NCBI GenBank assembly: GCA_019694395.1
Contig: JAIBCC010000019.1
Coordinates: 53,810 to 117,809, forward strand
Direction of reading: 5' to 3'
DNA: 64,000 bases
Source of the DNA: Pyrinomonadaceae bacterium
GTDB lineage: Bacteria > Acidobacteriota > Blastocatellia > Pyrinomonadales > Pyrinomonadaceae
Shown here: piece after piece, positions 8,467 to 15,856 of the stretch
How the letters are laid out: every line of letters begins with the position of its first letter
How positions within the stretch are numbered: the stretch's first letter is position 1
Program-made: the position numbers and the translations under genes
Notes under the pieces: generated by a model
Database searches by the model: none
What the model saw: the letters and a program-made list of their open reading frames with translations, nothing else
What the model was told of the DNA's origin: nothing

Positions 8467-9468
8467 ATGGAAGCTGTAGTTTTTACAAATGGTTGTTTCG
8501 ATATTTTACACCCGGGTCATCTTGAATTATTGGAAAAGGCAAAAAAACTGGGATCGAAGCTAATTGTTGGAATAAATAGTGATGAGTCTGTCAGGGCTAT
8601 AAAGGGAAACTCTCGTCCCTTTGTTTCGGAAAATGATCGGGCAAATGTTTTAAGAGGATTGCGTTGCGTTGATGAGGTTATCATTTTCAATGAACCCACC
8701 CCGCAACAGGTAATTGAGAAGATTAAACCCGACATTCTGGTTAAAGGAGGCGATTGGTCAATAGACCAAATAATCGGGGCAGAATTCGTAAAAAAAAATG
8801 GGGGAGAGGTTTATTCAATTCCTTTGAAAGAAGGGTATTCCTCAAGTTCGATCGTTGAAAAAATTACAAATAGTCAAAATTCAAAGGTAAAAAGTCAAAA
8901 GACAATAGAAACCTTGTTTGAAAAGGGAATCAAGGAACATTTGAAAGTCTTTGAGACGCTAAGGCAAAATGATATTTTATCCATTGAAAAATGCAGTCAA
9001 ATCATGGTTGATGCAGTAAAAAGGGGAAATAAAATTCTTTTATGTGGAAATGGGGGAAGTGCCGGGGATGCTCAACATATTGCTACTGAACTGGTTGGTC
9101 GTTATGAAAAAGAAAGAAAGGGACTACCTGCAATTGCCTTGACGACAGATACCTCTGCTTTAACTGCAATTGGTAATGATTATGGATTTGAACGAATATT
9201 TTCCCGTCAGGTTGAAGCCCTAGCCAACCCCGGAGATGTTTTAGTGGGAATTTCTACCAGTGGAAATTCTCCCAATGTTATTTTAGCAATTATGGAAGCT
9301 CGTCAAAAAGGTTGCCAAACTATCGGTTTGACTGGAGCCAAGGGAAAAAAACTTGCCTCTCTCTGTGATGCTGCGGTTTTGGTTCCATCGGAACGCACTG
9401 CCCGGATCCAGGAAGCACATTTAACCATCGGACATTTATGGTGTGAAATGGTGGAAGCTAATTTTTAG
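8467..9468 (+). CDS. rfaE2-gmhA: Fused heptose-1-phosphate adenylyltransferase and sedoheptulose-7-phosphate isomerase
   Basis: Residues 1 to about 135 are a cytidylyltransferase-fold adenylyltransferase like HldE's C-terminal half, with the nucleotide-binding HPGH at residues 15-18 and the SSSSIV segment near 130. A Lys/Ser/Gln-rich linker follows. From about residue 150 to 333 is a SIS-domain GmhA with [18 protein letters not shown] and [13 protein letters not shown]. Together these do the first and a late step of ADP-heptose synthesis for lipopolysaccharide core. In E. coli the adenylyltransferase is fused to the kinase instead, and GmhA is separate, so this arrangement is unusual. The kinase gene starts 2 bp downstream. 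The GmhB phosphatase and HldD epimerase are not seen here. Confidence 0.92.
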   Translation: MEAVVFTNGCFDILHPGHLELLEKAKKLGSKLIVGINSDESVRAIKGNSRPFVSENDRANVLRGLRCVDEVIIFNEPTPQQVIEKIKPDILVKGGDWSIDQIIGAEFVKKNGGEVYSIPLKEGYSSSSIVEKITNSQNSKVKSQKTIETLFEKGIKEHLKVFETLRQNDILSIEKCSQIMVDAVKRGNKILLCGNGGSAGDAQHIATELVGRYEKERKGLPAIALTTDTSALTAIGNDYGFERIFSRQVEALANPGDVLVGISTSGNSPNVILAIMEARQKGCQTIGLTGAKGKKLASLCDAAVLVPSERTARIQEAHLTIGHLWCEMVEANF

Positions 9469-9470
9469 GA

Positions 9471-10427
9471 ATGAGTTTGGAAATAAATAATCTCTTAGAG
9501 AAATTTGCTCAAGTAAAGATTTTGATTATCGGCGATGTCATGCTTGACCGTTATTGGATGGGAAGTGTGACCCGCATTTCCCCCGAAGCACCGGTTCCGG
9601 TGGTTAATTTGGAAAGGGAAATTCTAATTGCCGGGGGGGCTGCCAATGTAGCCGCTAATATCAAAGGTTTAACTGCAACCCCAATTTTAGTCGGAGTTGT
9701 TGGAAATGATTCAGACGGTAAATATTTTAAAAAGGTATTAGAAAAAAACGGCATAAATTCAGAATACATTATAACTGTAGCTGACCGACCCACAACTGTT
9801 AAAACAAGGGTTTTGGCTCATCAACAGCAAATTGCCCGGATTGATCAGGAAACTATTGATCATCTTCCAACCGAAATTGAAAACGAAATTTCTAATATTG
9901 CCGAGAAATTAATATTCGAAACCGACCTGTTAATAATTTCGGATTATAACAAAGGTTTATTGAGTAAAGAGTTGTTGGCGCGTCTGATAACGACAGGGAA
10001 TAAGTTTGGTAAAAAAATCCTAATTGATCCTAAAGGGAAAAACTACGAAAAGTATAAAAAAGGCACATTTATAACTCCGAATCAAAAAGAAGCATATGAG
10101 GCAACGCAAATTGAAGATATTAATTCCGCCGGTAACAAATTATTATTTGACCTAGAGTTGGAATCCTTATTAATTACACAGGGTGAAAACGGGATGACCT
10201 TATTCAGGAAAAATCAAACCCCCGTTCATCTTGAGGCATTAGCCCGCCACGTTTTTGATGTCACCGGGGCGGGTGATACCGTAATTTCTACTTTAGGGGT
10301 GGCAATTGCCGCAGGAGCGGGTTTTTTAACGGCGGCTAAGATCGCCAATATTGCTGCTGGATTTGTAGTAGAAGAAGTTGGCACAACTATAATTAAAATT
10401 GATAAACTGAGAGAAAGCAATATTTAA
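9471..10427 (+). CDS. rfaE1: D-glycero-beta-D-manno-heptose-7-phosphate kinase (PfkB family)
   Basis: The 318-residue protein is a ribokinase-family kinase matching the N-terminal half of HldE. Visible motifs are the RISPEAPVPVV and GGAANVAANIKGL substrate region near residues 35-65 and the C-terminal anion hole and catalytic Asp in DVTGAGDTVI near 262. It phosphorylates C1 of heptose 7-phosphate. It lacks the adenylyltransferase half, which is supplied by the fused gene immediately upstream (2-bp gap), so the split is complementary. One exact copy of the dispersed 12-mer lies inside. The gene is surely co-transcribed with its neighbours on both sides. Confidence 0.93.
   Translation: MSLEINNLLEKFAQVKILIIGDVMLDRYWMGSVTRISPEAPVPVVNLEREILIAGGAANVAANIKGLTATPILVGVVGNDSDGKYFKKVLEKNGINSEYIITVADRPTTVKTRVLAHQQQIARIDQETIDHLPTEIENEISNIAEKLIFETDLLIISDYNKGLLSKELLARLITTGNKFGKKILIDPKGKNYEKYKKGTFITPNQKEAYEATQIEDINSAGNKLLFDLELESLLITQGENGMTLFRKNQTPVHLEALARHVFDVTGAGDTVISTLGVAIAAGAGFLTAAKIANIAAGFVVEEVGTTIIKIDKLRESNI
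9980..9991 (-). repeat. 12-mer RTTATCRGACGC, copy 3 (in rfaE1)
   Basis: The plus strand reads GCGTCTGATAAC, an exact match inside a plus-strand gene. Relative to its gene it is opposite in orientation to the mutS copies. Confidence 0.8.
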
Positions 10428-10433
10428 TTTTTT

Positions 10434-11318
10434 ATGTCACAGGTTATAAATTTAGAAGAAATAGAGTGGAAACCTGAGAAAAAGCCGGATTTTAAAAAGG
10501 TCAGATGGAAGGCTTTTTATGCGTTTGAGGCTTTTGGGGTAAAAGTAGGGGTTCGTTCCAACGATGAAACTGCCATTGAAAAAGTAAAAGAGGGTCTACC
10601 TTTTTTACTGCCTACCGATATAAAGGAAATACCATATATTGAGAACGAACATCATTTTTCACTCTATATTCCAAAAAGAAACAGCAAAAAGAAATACTGG
10701 ATGAATAAAGATGATGAGGAAATAATTGATTTTTCATATTTAGAAGAAAAATTTGATTATTTGGATTCAAAAATTCGTTTGACTGTAGCTGAATTTGCCG
10801 AGGATTTTGTTTTTTTACATGCCGGAGTTGTCAGCTATAAAGGAAAAGCAATCATTATCCCGGCAAGGAGTTTTTCAGGTAAAACTACTCTGGTTGCTGA
10901 ATTTTCCAAACGCGGGTTGGAGTATTATTCGGATGAATATGCAGTAATTGATAAGAATGGTTTGGTTCATCCGTTTACCAAAAAATTGTCATTGAGGGGA
11001 ATCATTGATGATTACAAACAGGTTGATTTTGATGTTGAAGAATTGGGGGGTAAAAAAGGATTTAAGCCAATTGAAGTAGGGCTGATTTTAGTATCTAAAT
11101 ATTCAAAAAAAGGAAAGTTTAACCCAAAACTTGAAACCTCGGGTTTTGGAATAATCGAAAGTATTGCTAATTCGGTTTCGATCAGGCAAAATCCAAAGTT
11201 TGTTTTGCAGGTTCTGAGTATAATTACAAATGGGGCTAAAATTGTTAAAACCGGGCGCGGTGAGGCTGACAAGTTTGTTGACAGATTTCTACCTTATCTG
11301 GAAGAAATAGGTTATTGA
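10434..11318 (+). CDS. HPr-kinase-like P-loop protein of unknown role
   Basis: The 294-residue protein resembles the catalytic half of HPr kinase. FLHAGVV at about residues 127-133 leads into a Walker A loop, ARSFSGKT (144-151), followed by FSKRGLEYYSDEYAVID, the acidic metal-site region. It lacks an obvious HPr-recognition domain, and the first 100 residues match nothing I recognise. Such stand-alone relatives often sit beside NTP_transf_5-type nucleotidyltransferases in peptide-modification or polysaccharide loci, and here the very next gene is one. It lies 6 bp after the heptose kinase, so a part in envelope sugar synthesis is possible but unproven. No Shine-Dalgarno is visible. Confidence 0.7.
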   Translation: MSQVINLEEIEWKPEKKPDFKKVRWKAFYAFEAFGVKVGVRSNDETAIEKVKEGLPFLLPTDIKEIPYIENEHHFSLYIPKRNSKKKYWMNKDDEEIIDFSYLEEKFDYLDSKIRLTVAEFAEDFVFLHAGVVSYKGKAIIIPARSFSGKTTLVAEFSKRGLEYYSDEYAVIDKNGLVHPFTKKLSLRGIIDDYKQVDFDVEELGGKKGFKPIEVGLILVSKYSKKGKFNPKLETSGFGIIESIANSVSIRQNPKFVLQVLSIITNGAKIVKTGRGEADKFVDRFLPYLEEIGY

Positions 11319-11326
11319 TTAAATTT

Positions 11327-12217
11327 ATGGAGGAGCAATTAAATTCCGAGATAACTCAGGCGGAATCCGAAAAAAAGTTTAAGATCATTCAATATAAAGT
11401 TCACGAAATCCGGCTCAATCAAATTTGGAAAAAATTTACTGAAGCCGGATTTAAACCCTTACTTATAAAAGGTTGGGTAACCGGCAGAAAATATCCGAAC
11501 CCTTTTGAACGGACCTTTGTTGATTTTGATCTAGTTTTCAAACCCGAAGAATTTGAATCTGCCATGAAATTCAAAGAAGATAATACTTTCGATTTTTTGG
11601 TTGACCTGCATAATGGGGCAAGGCATCTTGACAGTTTATCCTTTGAGGAGCTTTATGAGCGAAGTGAGTTGGTAAAATATGGTAATACAGAGGTTAGAGT
11701 GCCGTGTGAAGAAGATCATTTAAGGATTATTTGTGTCCATTGGCTGAACGACGGTGGTGAATATAAGGATCGTTTATGGGACATTTACTGGTCGGTTGAG
11801 AATCGAAGTGAAAAATTTGATTGGGAAAAATGTTTAGGGGTAGTTAGCCAAAAAAGAAAAAGGTGGATTGTTTGTGCAATTGGGGTAGCTCATAAATATT
11901 TAGGGTTGAATTTAGAACTGACCCCAATTGAGGAAGAGGCAAAAAAATTACCATTTTGGTTAACCAAGACGATTGAAAAGGAATGGAAACTTAATACACA
12001 TTTAAAACCTTTACATCATTTATTGAAAAATAAAAAAGAATTTTGGGTTCAGTTGAGAAAACGGATTCCTCCAAATCCGATACAGGCAACTATTGAGGTT
12101 GATGGAGATTTTGATAAATATCCAAGAATTTATTACCAAATTCTCGATATAATTAAACGGACTAAACCATCCCTTCAACGGATGACCGAGCCTTTTTTCG
12201 TAAGTAAAAATGGATAA
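11327..12217 (+). CDS. Uncharacterised nucleotidyltransferase (NTP_transf_5-like)
   Basis: The protein of about 296 residues has the family pattern LLIKGW, then YPNPFERTFVDFDLVF near residues 40-70, where the Asp pair stands for the DxD metal site of the polymerase-beta-type fold. A later HNGARHLDSLSFEEL and LRIICVHWLNDGG also fit this family. The substrate is unknown. It pairs with the upstream HPr-kinase-like gene: a TTG four codons earlier (11315) overlaps that gene's TGA and could be the coupled start, but the ATG at 11327 is the conventional choice. Its last eight bases overlap tsaB. Confidence 0.7.
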   Translation: MEEQLNSEITQAESEKKFKIIQYKVHEIRLNQIWKKFTEAGFKPLLIKGWVTGRKYPNPFERTFVDFDLVFKPEEFESAMKFKEDNTFDFLVDLHNGARHLDSLSFEELYERSELVKYGNTEVRVPCEEDHLRIICVHWLNDGGEYKDRLWDIYWSVENRSEKFDWEKCLGVVSQKRKRWIVCAIGVAHKYLGLNLELTPIEEEAKKLPFWLTKTIEKEWKLNTHLKPLHHLLKNKKEFWVQLRKRIPPNPIQATIEVDGDFDKYPRIYYQILDIIKRTKPSLQRMTEPFFVSKNG

Positions 12218-12854
12218 GCAAAATATAATTCTGGCTGTTGAGGCATCGACTTCGTGTTGGAGCTTTTCTTTGCTTTTCGGAAATAAACAAATAGGTTTTG
12301 GTAACGGCGATAAGCAAACTCCTTTATCCACTTTTTTGCTTCCAAAAATAAGTTCTGTTTTAGAAAAAACCGGGAAAAAGATTTCGGATATTGATTTGTT
12401 TGCAGTCTCGATCGGTCCGGGAAGTTTTACGGGGCTTAGAGTTGCAAATTCAGTTATTCAAGGCTTTGCCAAAGCAGCGGGGAAAAGAATTATCGGGGTT
12501 TCATATTTCGAAGTGTTGGCTAATTCCTATGTTTTTGAGGGGAATATCTGTGTCTTTACTGTTTTTCCCGCAGGGAAGATAGGTTGGCAAAATTTTGAAT
12601 GTTATGAAGGAATAGTTGAATTTTCTAATGAAATACAGATAGAAAATTTAGGAAATTTTTTTCAGCGTCAGCCACAATCCGAACTTTTAACTGATATTGA
12701 AACATTTAAGAAATTAGATTCCAATTTGATTGGAAAGCATTTAATTCGGAGTGTTACGGAAATAAATTTGGCAGGTATTTTAGGGCAATTGGCAGCATTG
12801 AAACGAGCGGAGGATGTTTTCTCAAATCCAAATCCCTTGTATTTTTCTTTTTAA
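12210..12854 (+). CDS. tsaB: tRNA threonylcarbamoyladenosine biosynthesis protein TsaB
   Basis: The 214-residue protein is an inactive-ASKHA-fold TsaB, the partner that holds TsaD and TsaE while t6A is made at position 37 of ANN-decoding tRNAs. Family signatures are ILAVEASTSCWSFSLL at the N-terminus and FAVSIGPGSFTGLRVA near residues 65-80. Length is normal. It begins inside the last eight bases of the nucleotidyltransferase gene, so translation is probably coupled. Its neighbours have no evident link to tRNA modification; miaB, another position-37 modifier, is 7 kb away. Confidence 0.92.
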   Translation: MDKQNIILAVEASTSCWSFSLLFGNKQIGFGNGDKQTPLSTFLLPKISSVLEKTGKKISDIDLFAVSIGPGSFTGLRVANSVIQGFAKAAGKRIIGVSYFEVLANSYVFEGNICVFTVFPAGKIGWQNFECYEGIVEFSNEIQIENLGNFFQRQPQSELLTDIETFKKLDSNLIGKHLIRSVTEINLAGILGQLAALKRAEDVFSNPNPLYFSF

Positions 12855-12886
12855 GTGCTACTAAGTGCTACATTACTAACCGATTT

Positions 12887-12898
12887 GCGTCTGATAAT
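12887..12898 (-). repeat. 12-mer RTTATCRGACGC, copy 4 (intergenic)
   Basis: The plus strand reads GCGTCTGATAAT. This intergenic copy is flanked by ATTACT (upstream) and AGTAAT (downstream), a short inverted repeat that would place the 12-mer in a loop. A tandem TAAGTGCTAC repeat precedes it. Confidence 0.8.
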
Positions 12899-12958
12899 GC
12901 AGAAAAGAGTAATACATCTTTCTAGGGATATTTATTACTTTTTACTACGCACTCTTGA

Positions 12959-12987
12959 TTGAAACCTGTTTTTTGGTCTAAGATAAT
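12959..12987 (+). promoter_or_regulatory. Sigma-70-type promoter for the DUF465 gene
   Basis: TTGAAA (12959-12964), a 17-bp spacer and GATAAT (12982-12987) form a good promoter about 80 bp upstream of the small gene at 13070. It means that this gene is not merely a tail of the heptose-tsaB run. Confidence 0.65.
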
Positions 12988-13069
12988 CTTGTTAAATTGA
13001 TTTGTTGATTTATACATCAAATCAATTAGACCTAGCAATTTCAAATAGATAAGGAAGGTAAATAAGCCA

Positions 13070-13312
13070 ATGGATATGACAAGCGTAAACCCAGTAAGAG
13101 ATGAATTATTTAAGAACAATCAACAATTCCGAGAACTAGTTCAACAGCATGAAAATTATGAAAAAAGACTGTCGGAACTTGCTAGTTTAACTTATCCAAA
13201 CGAAGAAGAATTGTTAGAAGAATCTACTCTCAAGAAAAAGAAGTTGGCTGTAAAAGATGAACTCTACGCAATGATGGATGACTTTTCAAAAAAAAAAGTA
13301 ATTGAGCATTGA
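13070..13312 (+). CDS. Small DUF465 / YdcH-family protein
   Basis: The 80-residue protein is almost all helical and highly charged, with the DUF465 layout: a central ELVQQHENYEKRLSELAS helix and a Lys-rich second helix, ESTLKKKKLAVKDELYAMM. The family is widespread and of unknown function. AAGGAAGG lies about 15 bases before the ATG; a second ATG two codons in could also serve. It has its own promoter and a strong terminator, so it is a single-gene unit. Confidence 0.85.
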   Translation: MDMTSVNPVRDELFKNNQQFRELVQQHENYEKRLSELASLTYPNEEELLEESTLKKKKLAVKDELYAMMDDFSKKKVIEH

Positions 13313-13346
13313 ATACAAAAAAGGGCAGGTTCATCCTGCCTTTTTA
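13313..13346. terminator. Bidirectional terminator after the DUF465 gene
   Basis: GGGCAGG pairs with CCTGCCT around TTCAT, flanked by A-run and T-run, giving intrinsic termination on both strands. The downstream half also encodes the last residues (KKAG, stop) of the convergent propeller gene, so its reading frame runs through its own terminator. Confidence 0.88.
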
Positions 13347-14434
13347 CACTCCCCAAAATTGTAGCCTAACATTCCATTCTTTGTAATAAAAATGTAAGTC
13401 TTTCCAATTATATAAGGACGTTCGGTAAAATAATTTTCATCTTCTAATTCTATTTGATTAATAATCTTTCCTTTTTCGAGATCAATAAATTCTGAGAATC
13501 TTTCCCCAAGATTTACTGTGACTAAAAAACCATTTTTCTCATCTATATAAAATTGATTTCTAGAGAAAAGTTTAACCTTCCATTCTTTTTTTCCTGAAAT
13601 TGAAATTCTATAAATATAATTATCATCCGCTGAAATATAGAGTGATTTATTAAAAAGGGTTGTCTGTCGAATTCTCCCACCAAATTTAATATTCCAACTG
13701 TTTTTACTTTCAAGCGTATCAAAACCAAAAATACTACCTAAATCATCGGTTATAAATATCTGCCCACCCAAATTTTCCTTATTTATATTTGAAAAGATTG
13801 AGTTTATTTTTTCTGGAAGTTTTTGGAACGAAAAAACCTTCGAATCTATTTGGTTAAAAAGGGAATGCAAAGAAATTTCTTTATCGTTGTCGTTTGATAA
13901 ACTGATGACCTGGGAGCTATCTAAAGAAATTATTTGATTTTTTTCTTCAAATTTTCGAATTGAACTTTCCCAGTTGTTTATATCAACCGAAAACAAGGTT
14001 TTCTTATCAGCTAAGAATAGTTTCCCATCTGCTGCTAGTTGAAAGTGTAACGGTTTATCAAATTCCTGAAGATTAAACTCTTTAGTTTGAGTTAGGAGTC
14101 CACTATTTTGGCTGTAAGTTCTTAGCACTAATACTTTTTTATCAATTAAATAATTAACAAGTAGAATTCTGTTGCCTATTAAAAAAAGGCTTAGGTGACT
14201 TTCATCTGGAAGGTTGGTTTTCCAAATGATTGTTCCGTTTTCGGAAATATTTATTAATGAATTTTTTGATATTAAGAGAAACCTTTCATTATCAGACGCA
14301 ATCAGGTTTGAGTTAAAATCCGAATAATTTAATTGCCAGCATTTCGAAAGGGGAAGACTCTCAGAACCTTCCGCAAAGGCATTAAAAGCAAAAACTAAAA
14401 ATAATACAAATAAAAAATTTATTTTCCTTCCCAT
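13331..14434 (-). CDS. Secreted PQQ-like beta-propeller protein, function unknown
   Basis: The protein of about 367 residues starts with a signal peptide (MGRKINFLFVLFLVFAFNAFA). The rest is a chain of short beta-strand repeats such as NISENGTIIWKTNLP, FITDDLGSIFGFDT and RISISGKKEWKVKLF, which is the pattern of quinoprotein-type propellers (BamB-like WD/PQQ blades). No catalytic residues are evident. A longer frame begins at a GTG 45 bases upstream, but the ATG just before the signal peptide is preferred. It runs convergently into the terminator above and is divergent from ssb. It carries one copy of the 12-mer. Confidence 0.7.
   Translation of the reverse strand: MGRKINFLFVLFLVFAFNAFAEGSESLPLSKCWQLNYSDFNSNLIASDNERFLLISKNSLINISENGTIIWKTNLPDESHLSLFLIGNRILLVNYLIDKKVLVLRTYSQNSGLLTQTKEFNLQEFDKPLHFQLAADGKLFLADKKTLFSVDINNWESSIRKFEEKNQIISLDSSQVISLSNDNDKEISLHSLFNQIDSKVFSFQKLPEKINSIFSNINKENLGGQIFITDDLGSIFGFDTLESKNSWNIKFGGRIRQTTLFNKSLYISADDNYIYRISISGKKEWKVKLFSRNQFYIDEKNGFLVTVNLGERFSEFIDLEKGKIINQIELEDENYFTERPYIIGKTYIFITKNGMLGYNFGECKKAG
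14288..14299 (+). repeat. 12-mer RTTATCRGACGC, copy 5 (in propeller gene)
   Basis: The plus strand reads ATTATCAGACGC, an exact match inside the beta-propeller gene near its 5' end. Confidence 0.8.
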
Positions 14435-14554
14435 TAATTCTATAAGTATAAAAAAAAATTGTTTTTTTAACTTGACCACTTATCACAGATGAGAGTAACA
14501 TCCGAAAAAGTTTGCTAAAATCTATTATAAATAAAATTGGAGAAGACACTCGAA

Positions 14555-14980
14555 ATGTCATTTAATAAAATTACAATCGTTGGAAATCTGGGCAGGGACC
14601 CGGAATTGAGATATACACCACAGGGCAACGCCGTCTGTAACTTTTCCGTTGCAACAAATGAAAAAAGGCGCGATAAAACCGGCGAATTACAGGACGCAAC
14701 AACCTGGTTCAAAATCACTCTTTGGGGAAAACAAGCTGAAAATGCCTCAAAATTTTTAACCAAGGGTAGTCCCATTTATATTGAAGGAAGACTTAGAGTT
14801 GAAGAATGGTCGGATCGCGACGGTAAAAACCGATATACACTTGAAGTTCATGCTACTGACATGCAATTTCTCGGAAGTCAAAGAGGCGATGAAATGTCAA
14901 TGGCACATCCTACCGATGATTCGCCAATAGCTGACTCCGGCTTTTCAACCCCGCCTTCAGATGACGACATTCCATTTTAG
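14555..14980 (+). CDS. ssb: Single-stranded DNA-binding protein
   Basis: The protein of 141 residues has the OB-fold start SFNKITIVGNLGRDPELRYTPQGNAV, the central TTWFKITLWGKQAENASKFLTKG, and the acidic C-terminal tip DDDIPF, which recruits repair and replication partners. The frame opens at a TTG six codons earlier, but GGAGAA ten bases before this ATG marks the real start. A strong terminator follows. It is divergent from the propeller gene and close to dnaE in the map. Confidence 0.97.
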   Translation: MSFNKITIVGNLGRDPELRYTPQGNAVCNFSVATNEKRRDKTGELQDATTWFKITLWGKQAENASKFLTKGSPIYIEGRLRVEEWSDRDGKNRYTLEVHATDMQFLGSQRGDEMSMAHPTDDSPIADSGFSTPPSDDDIPF

Positions 14981-15003
14981 TCTATAAAAGGAAACTCAAT
15001 TGC

Positions 15004-15039
15004 AGAAAGGATGGGCATTTCATCCTTTCTCTTTTTTTT
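15004..15039 (+). terminator. Intrinsic terminator of ssb
   Basis: A 10-bp stem (AGAAAGGATG with CATCCTTTCT, 7-nt loop) is followed by C and eight T. The T-run overlaps the stop codon of convergent accA. Confidence 0.92.
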
Positions 15040-15850
15040 AGGCTTGGAATTCACCCATCTTACGAAATTTCTCATACCTTCCTTCAATTAATCTCGAAAC
15101 GCTTAATCCCTGTAATTCTTTGAGGTTAGTCACAATAGATTTTTTAAGCCGTTCAAAAACTTTTTGATTGTCACCATCGCTTTGGTTATAAGTCCACAAA
15201 TCAGATTCTTCGATCACCTCATCAACCAAACCAAATTTAGACAACTCTGCCGCCGTTAAACGGAGCCCTTCTGCTGCTTTTGGAGCCTGTCCGGCATCTT
15301 TCCAAAGGATTGCGGCACATCCCTCGGGAGTAATGACTGAATAAACTGCATTCTCCATCATCAAAACCCGATCACCAACCCCAATTGCCAGAGCTCCCCC
15401 AGAACCTCCTTCACCCAAAACAACTACAACAACCGGAACTTTTAAACTCGCCATCTCCCGTAAATTAAAGGCAATTGCTTCTGCCTGACCGCGTTCCTCC
15501 GCATCAATCCCGGGATAAGCACCGGGAGTGTCAATCACAGTTACAATCGGACGTTTAAACTTTTCAGCCATATACATTAAACGCAATGCTTTACGGTAGC
15601 CTTCAGGCTTTGTCATGGCAAAATTCCGGTGTCTTCGTTCATTAATATCTCGACCTTTCTGTTGTCCGACAACACCAACTTCGATCCCGCCGATTTTGGC
15701 AAATCCGCTGATCAATGCCGGATCATCGGAAAACCGCCGATCACCGTGAATTTCCACAAAATCCTCAAAAATTTTATTTATTAAATCGAGAGTGTATGGT
15801 CTTTCAGGATGTCTGGCAGTTTGCACCCTCTCAAATGCAGTTTTTTTCAT
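15038..15850 (-). CDS. accA: Acetyl-CoA carboxylase carboxyltransferase, alpha subunit
   Basis: The 270-residue protein matches AccA from TARHPERPYTLDLINKIFEDFVEIHGDRRFSDD onward, with the oxyanion and biotin-site pattern VLGEGGSGGALAIGVGDRVLM. With AccD it moves CO2 from carboxybiotin to acetyl-CoA, the first step of fatty-acid synthesis. It is about 50 residues shorter than E. coli AccA because the N-terminal coiled-coil leader is mostly missing; short forms are known in several phyla. The start is followed directly by the conserved FERVQTARHP block. It lies 6 bp downstream of dnaE on the same strand. A dnaE-accA pair is a recurrent arrangement in bacteria. Confidence 0.95.
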   Translation of the reverse strand: MKKTAFERVQTARHPERPYTLDLINKIFEDFVEIHGDRRFSDDPALISGFAKIGGIEVGVVGQQKGRDINERRHRNFAMTKPEGYRKALRLMYMAEKFKRPIVTVIDTPGAYPGIDAEERGQAEAIAFNLREMASLKVPVVVVVLGEGGSGGALAIGVGDRVLMMENAVYSVITPEGCAAILWKDAGQAPKAAEGLRLTAAELSKFGLVDEVIEESDLWTYNQSDGDNQKVFERLKKSIVTNLKELQGLSVSRLIEGRYEKFRKMGEFQA

Positions 15851-15856
15851 AAAAAT

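Noticed and set aside
8870..8915. Frameshift or two separate genes at the RfaE2-GmhA junction
   Set aside because: The frame is continuous, there is no internal ribosome-binding site, and the linker reads as a plausible Ser/Lys/Gln-rich spacer.
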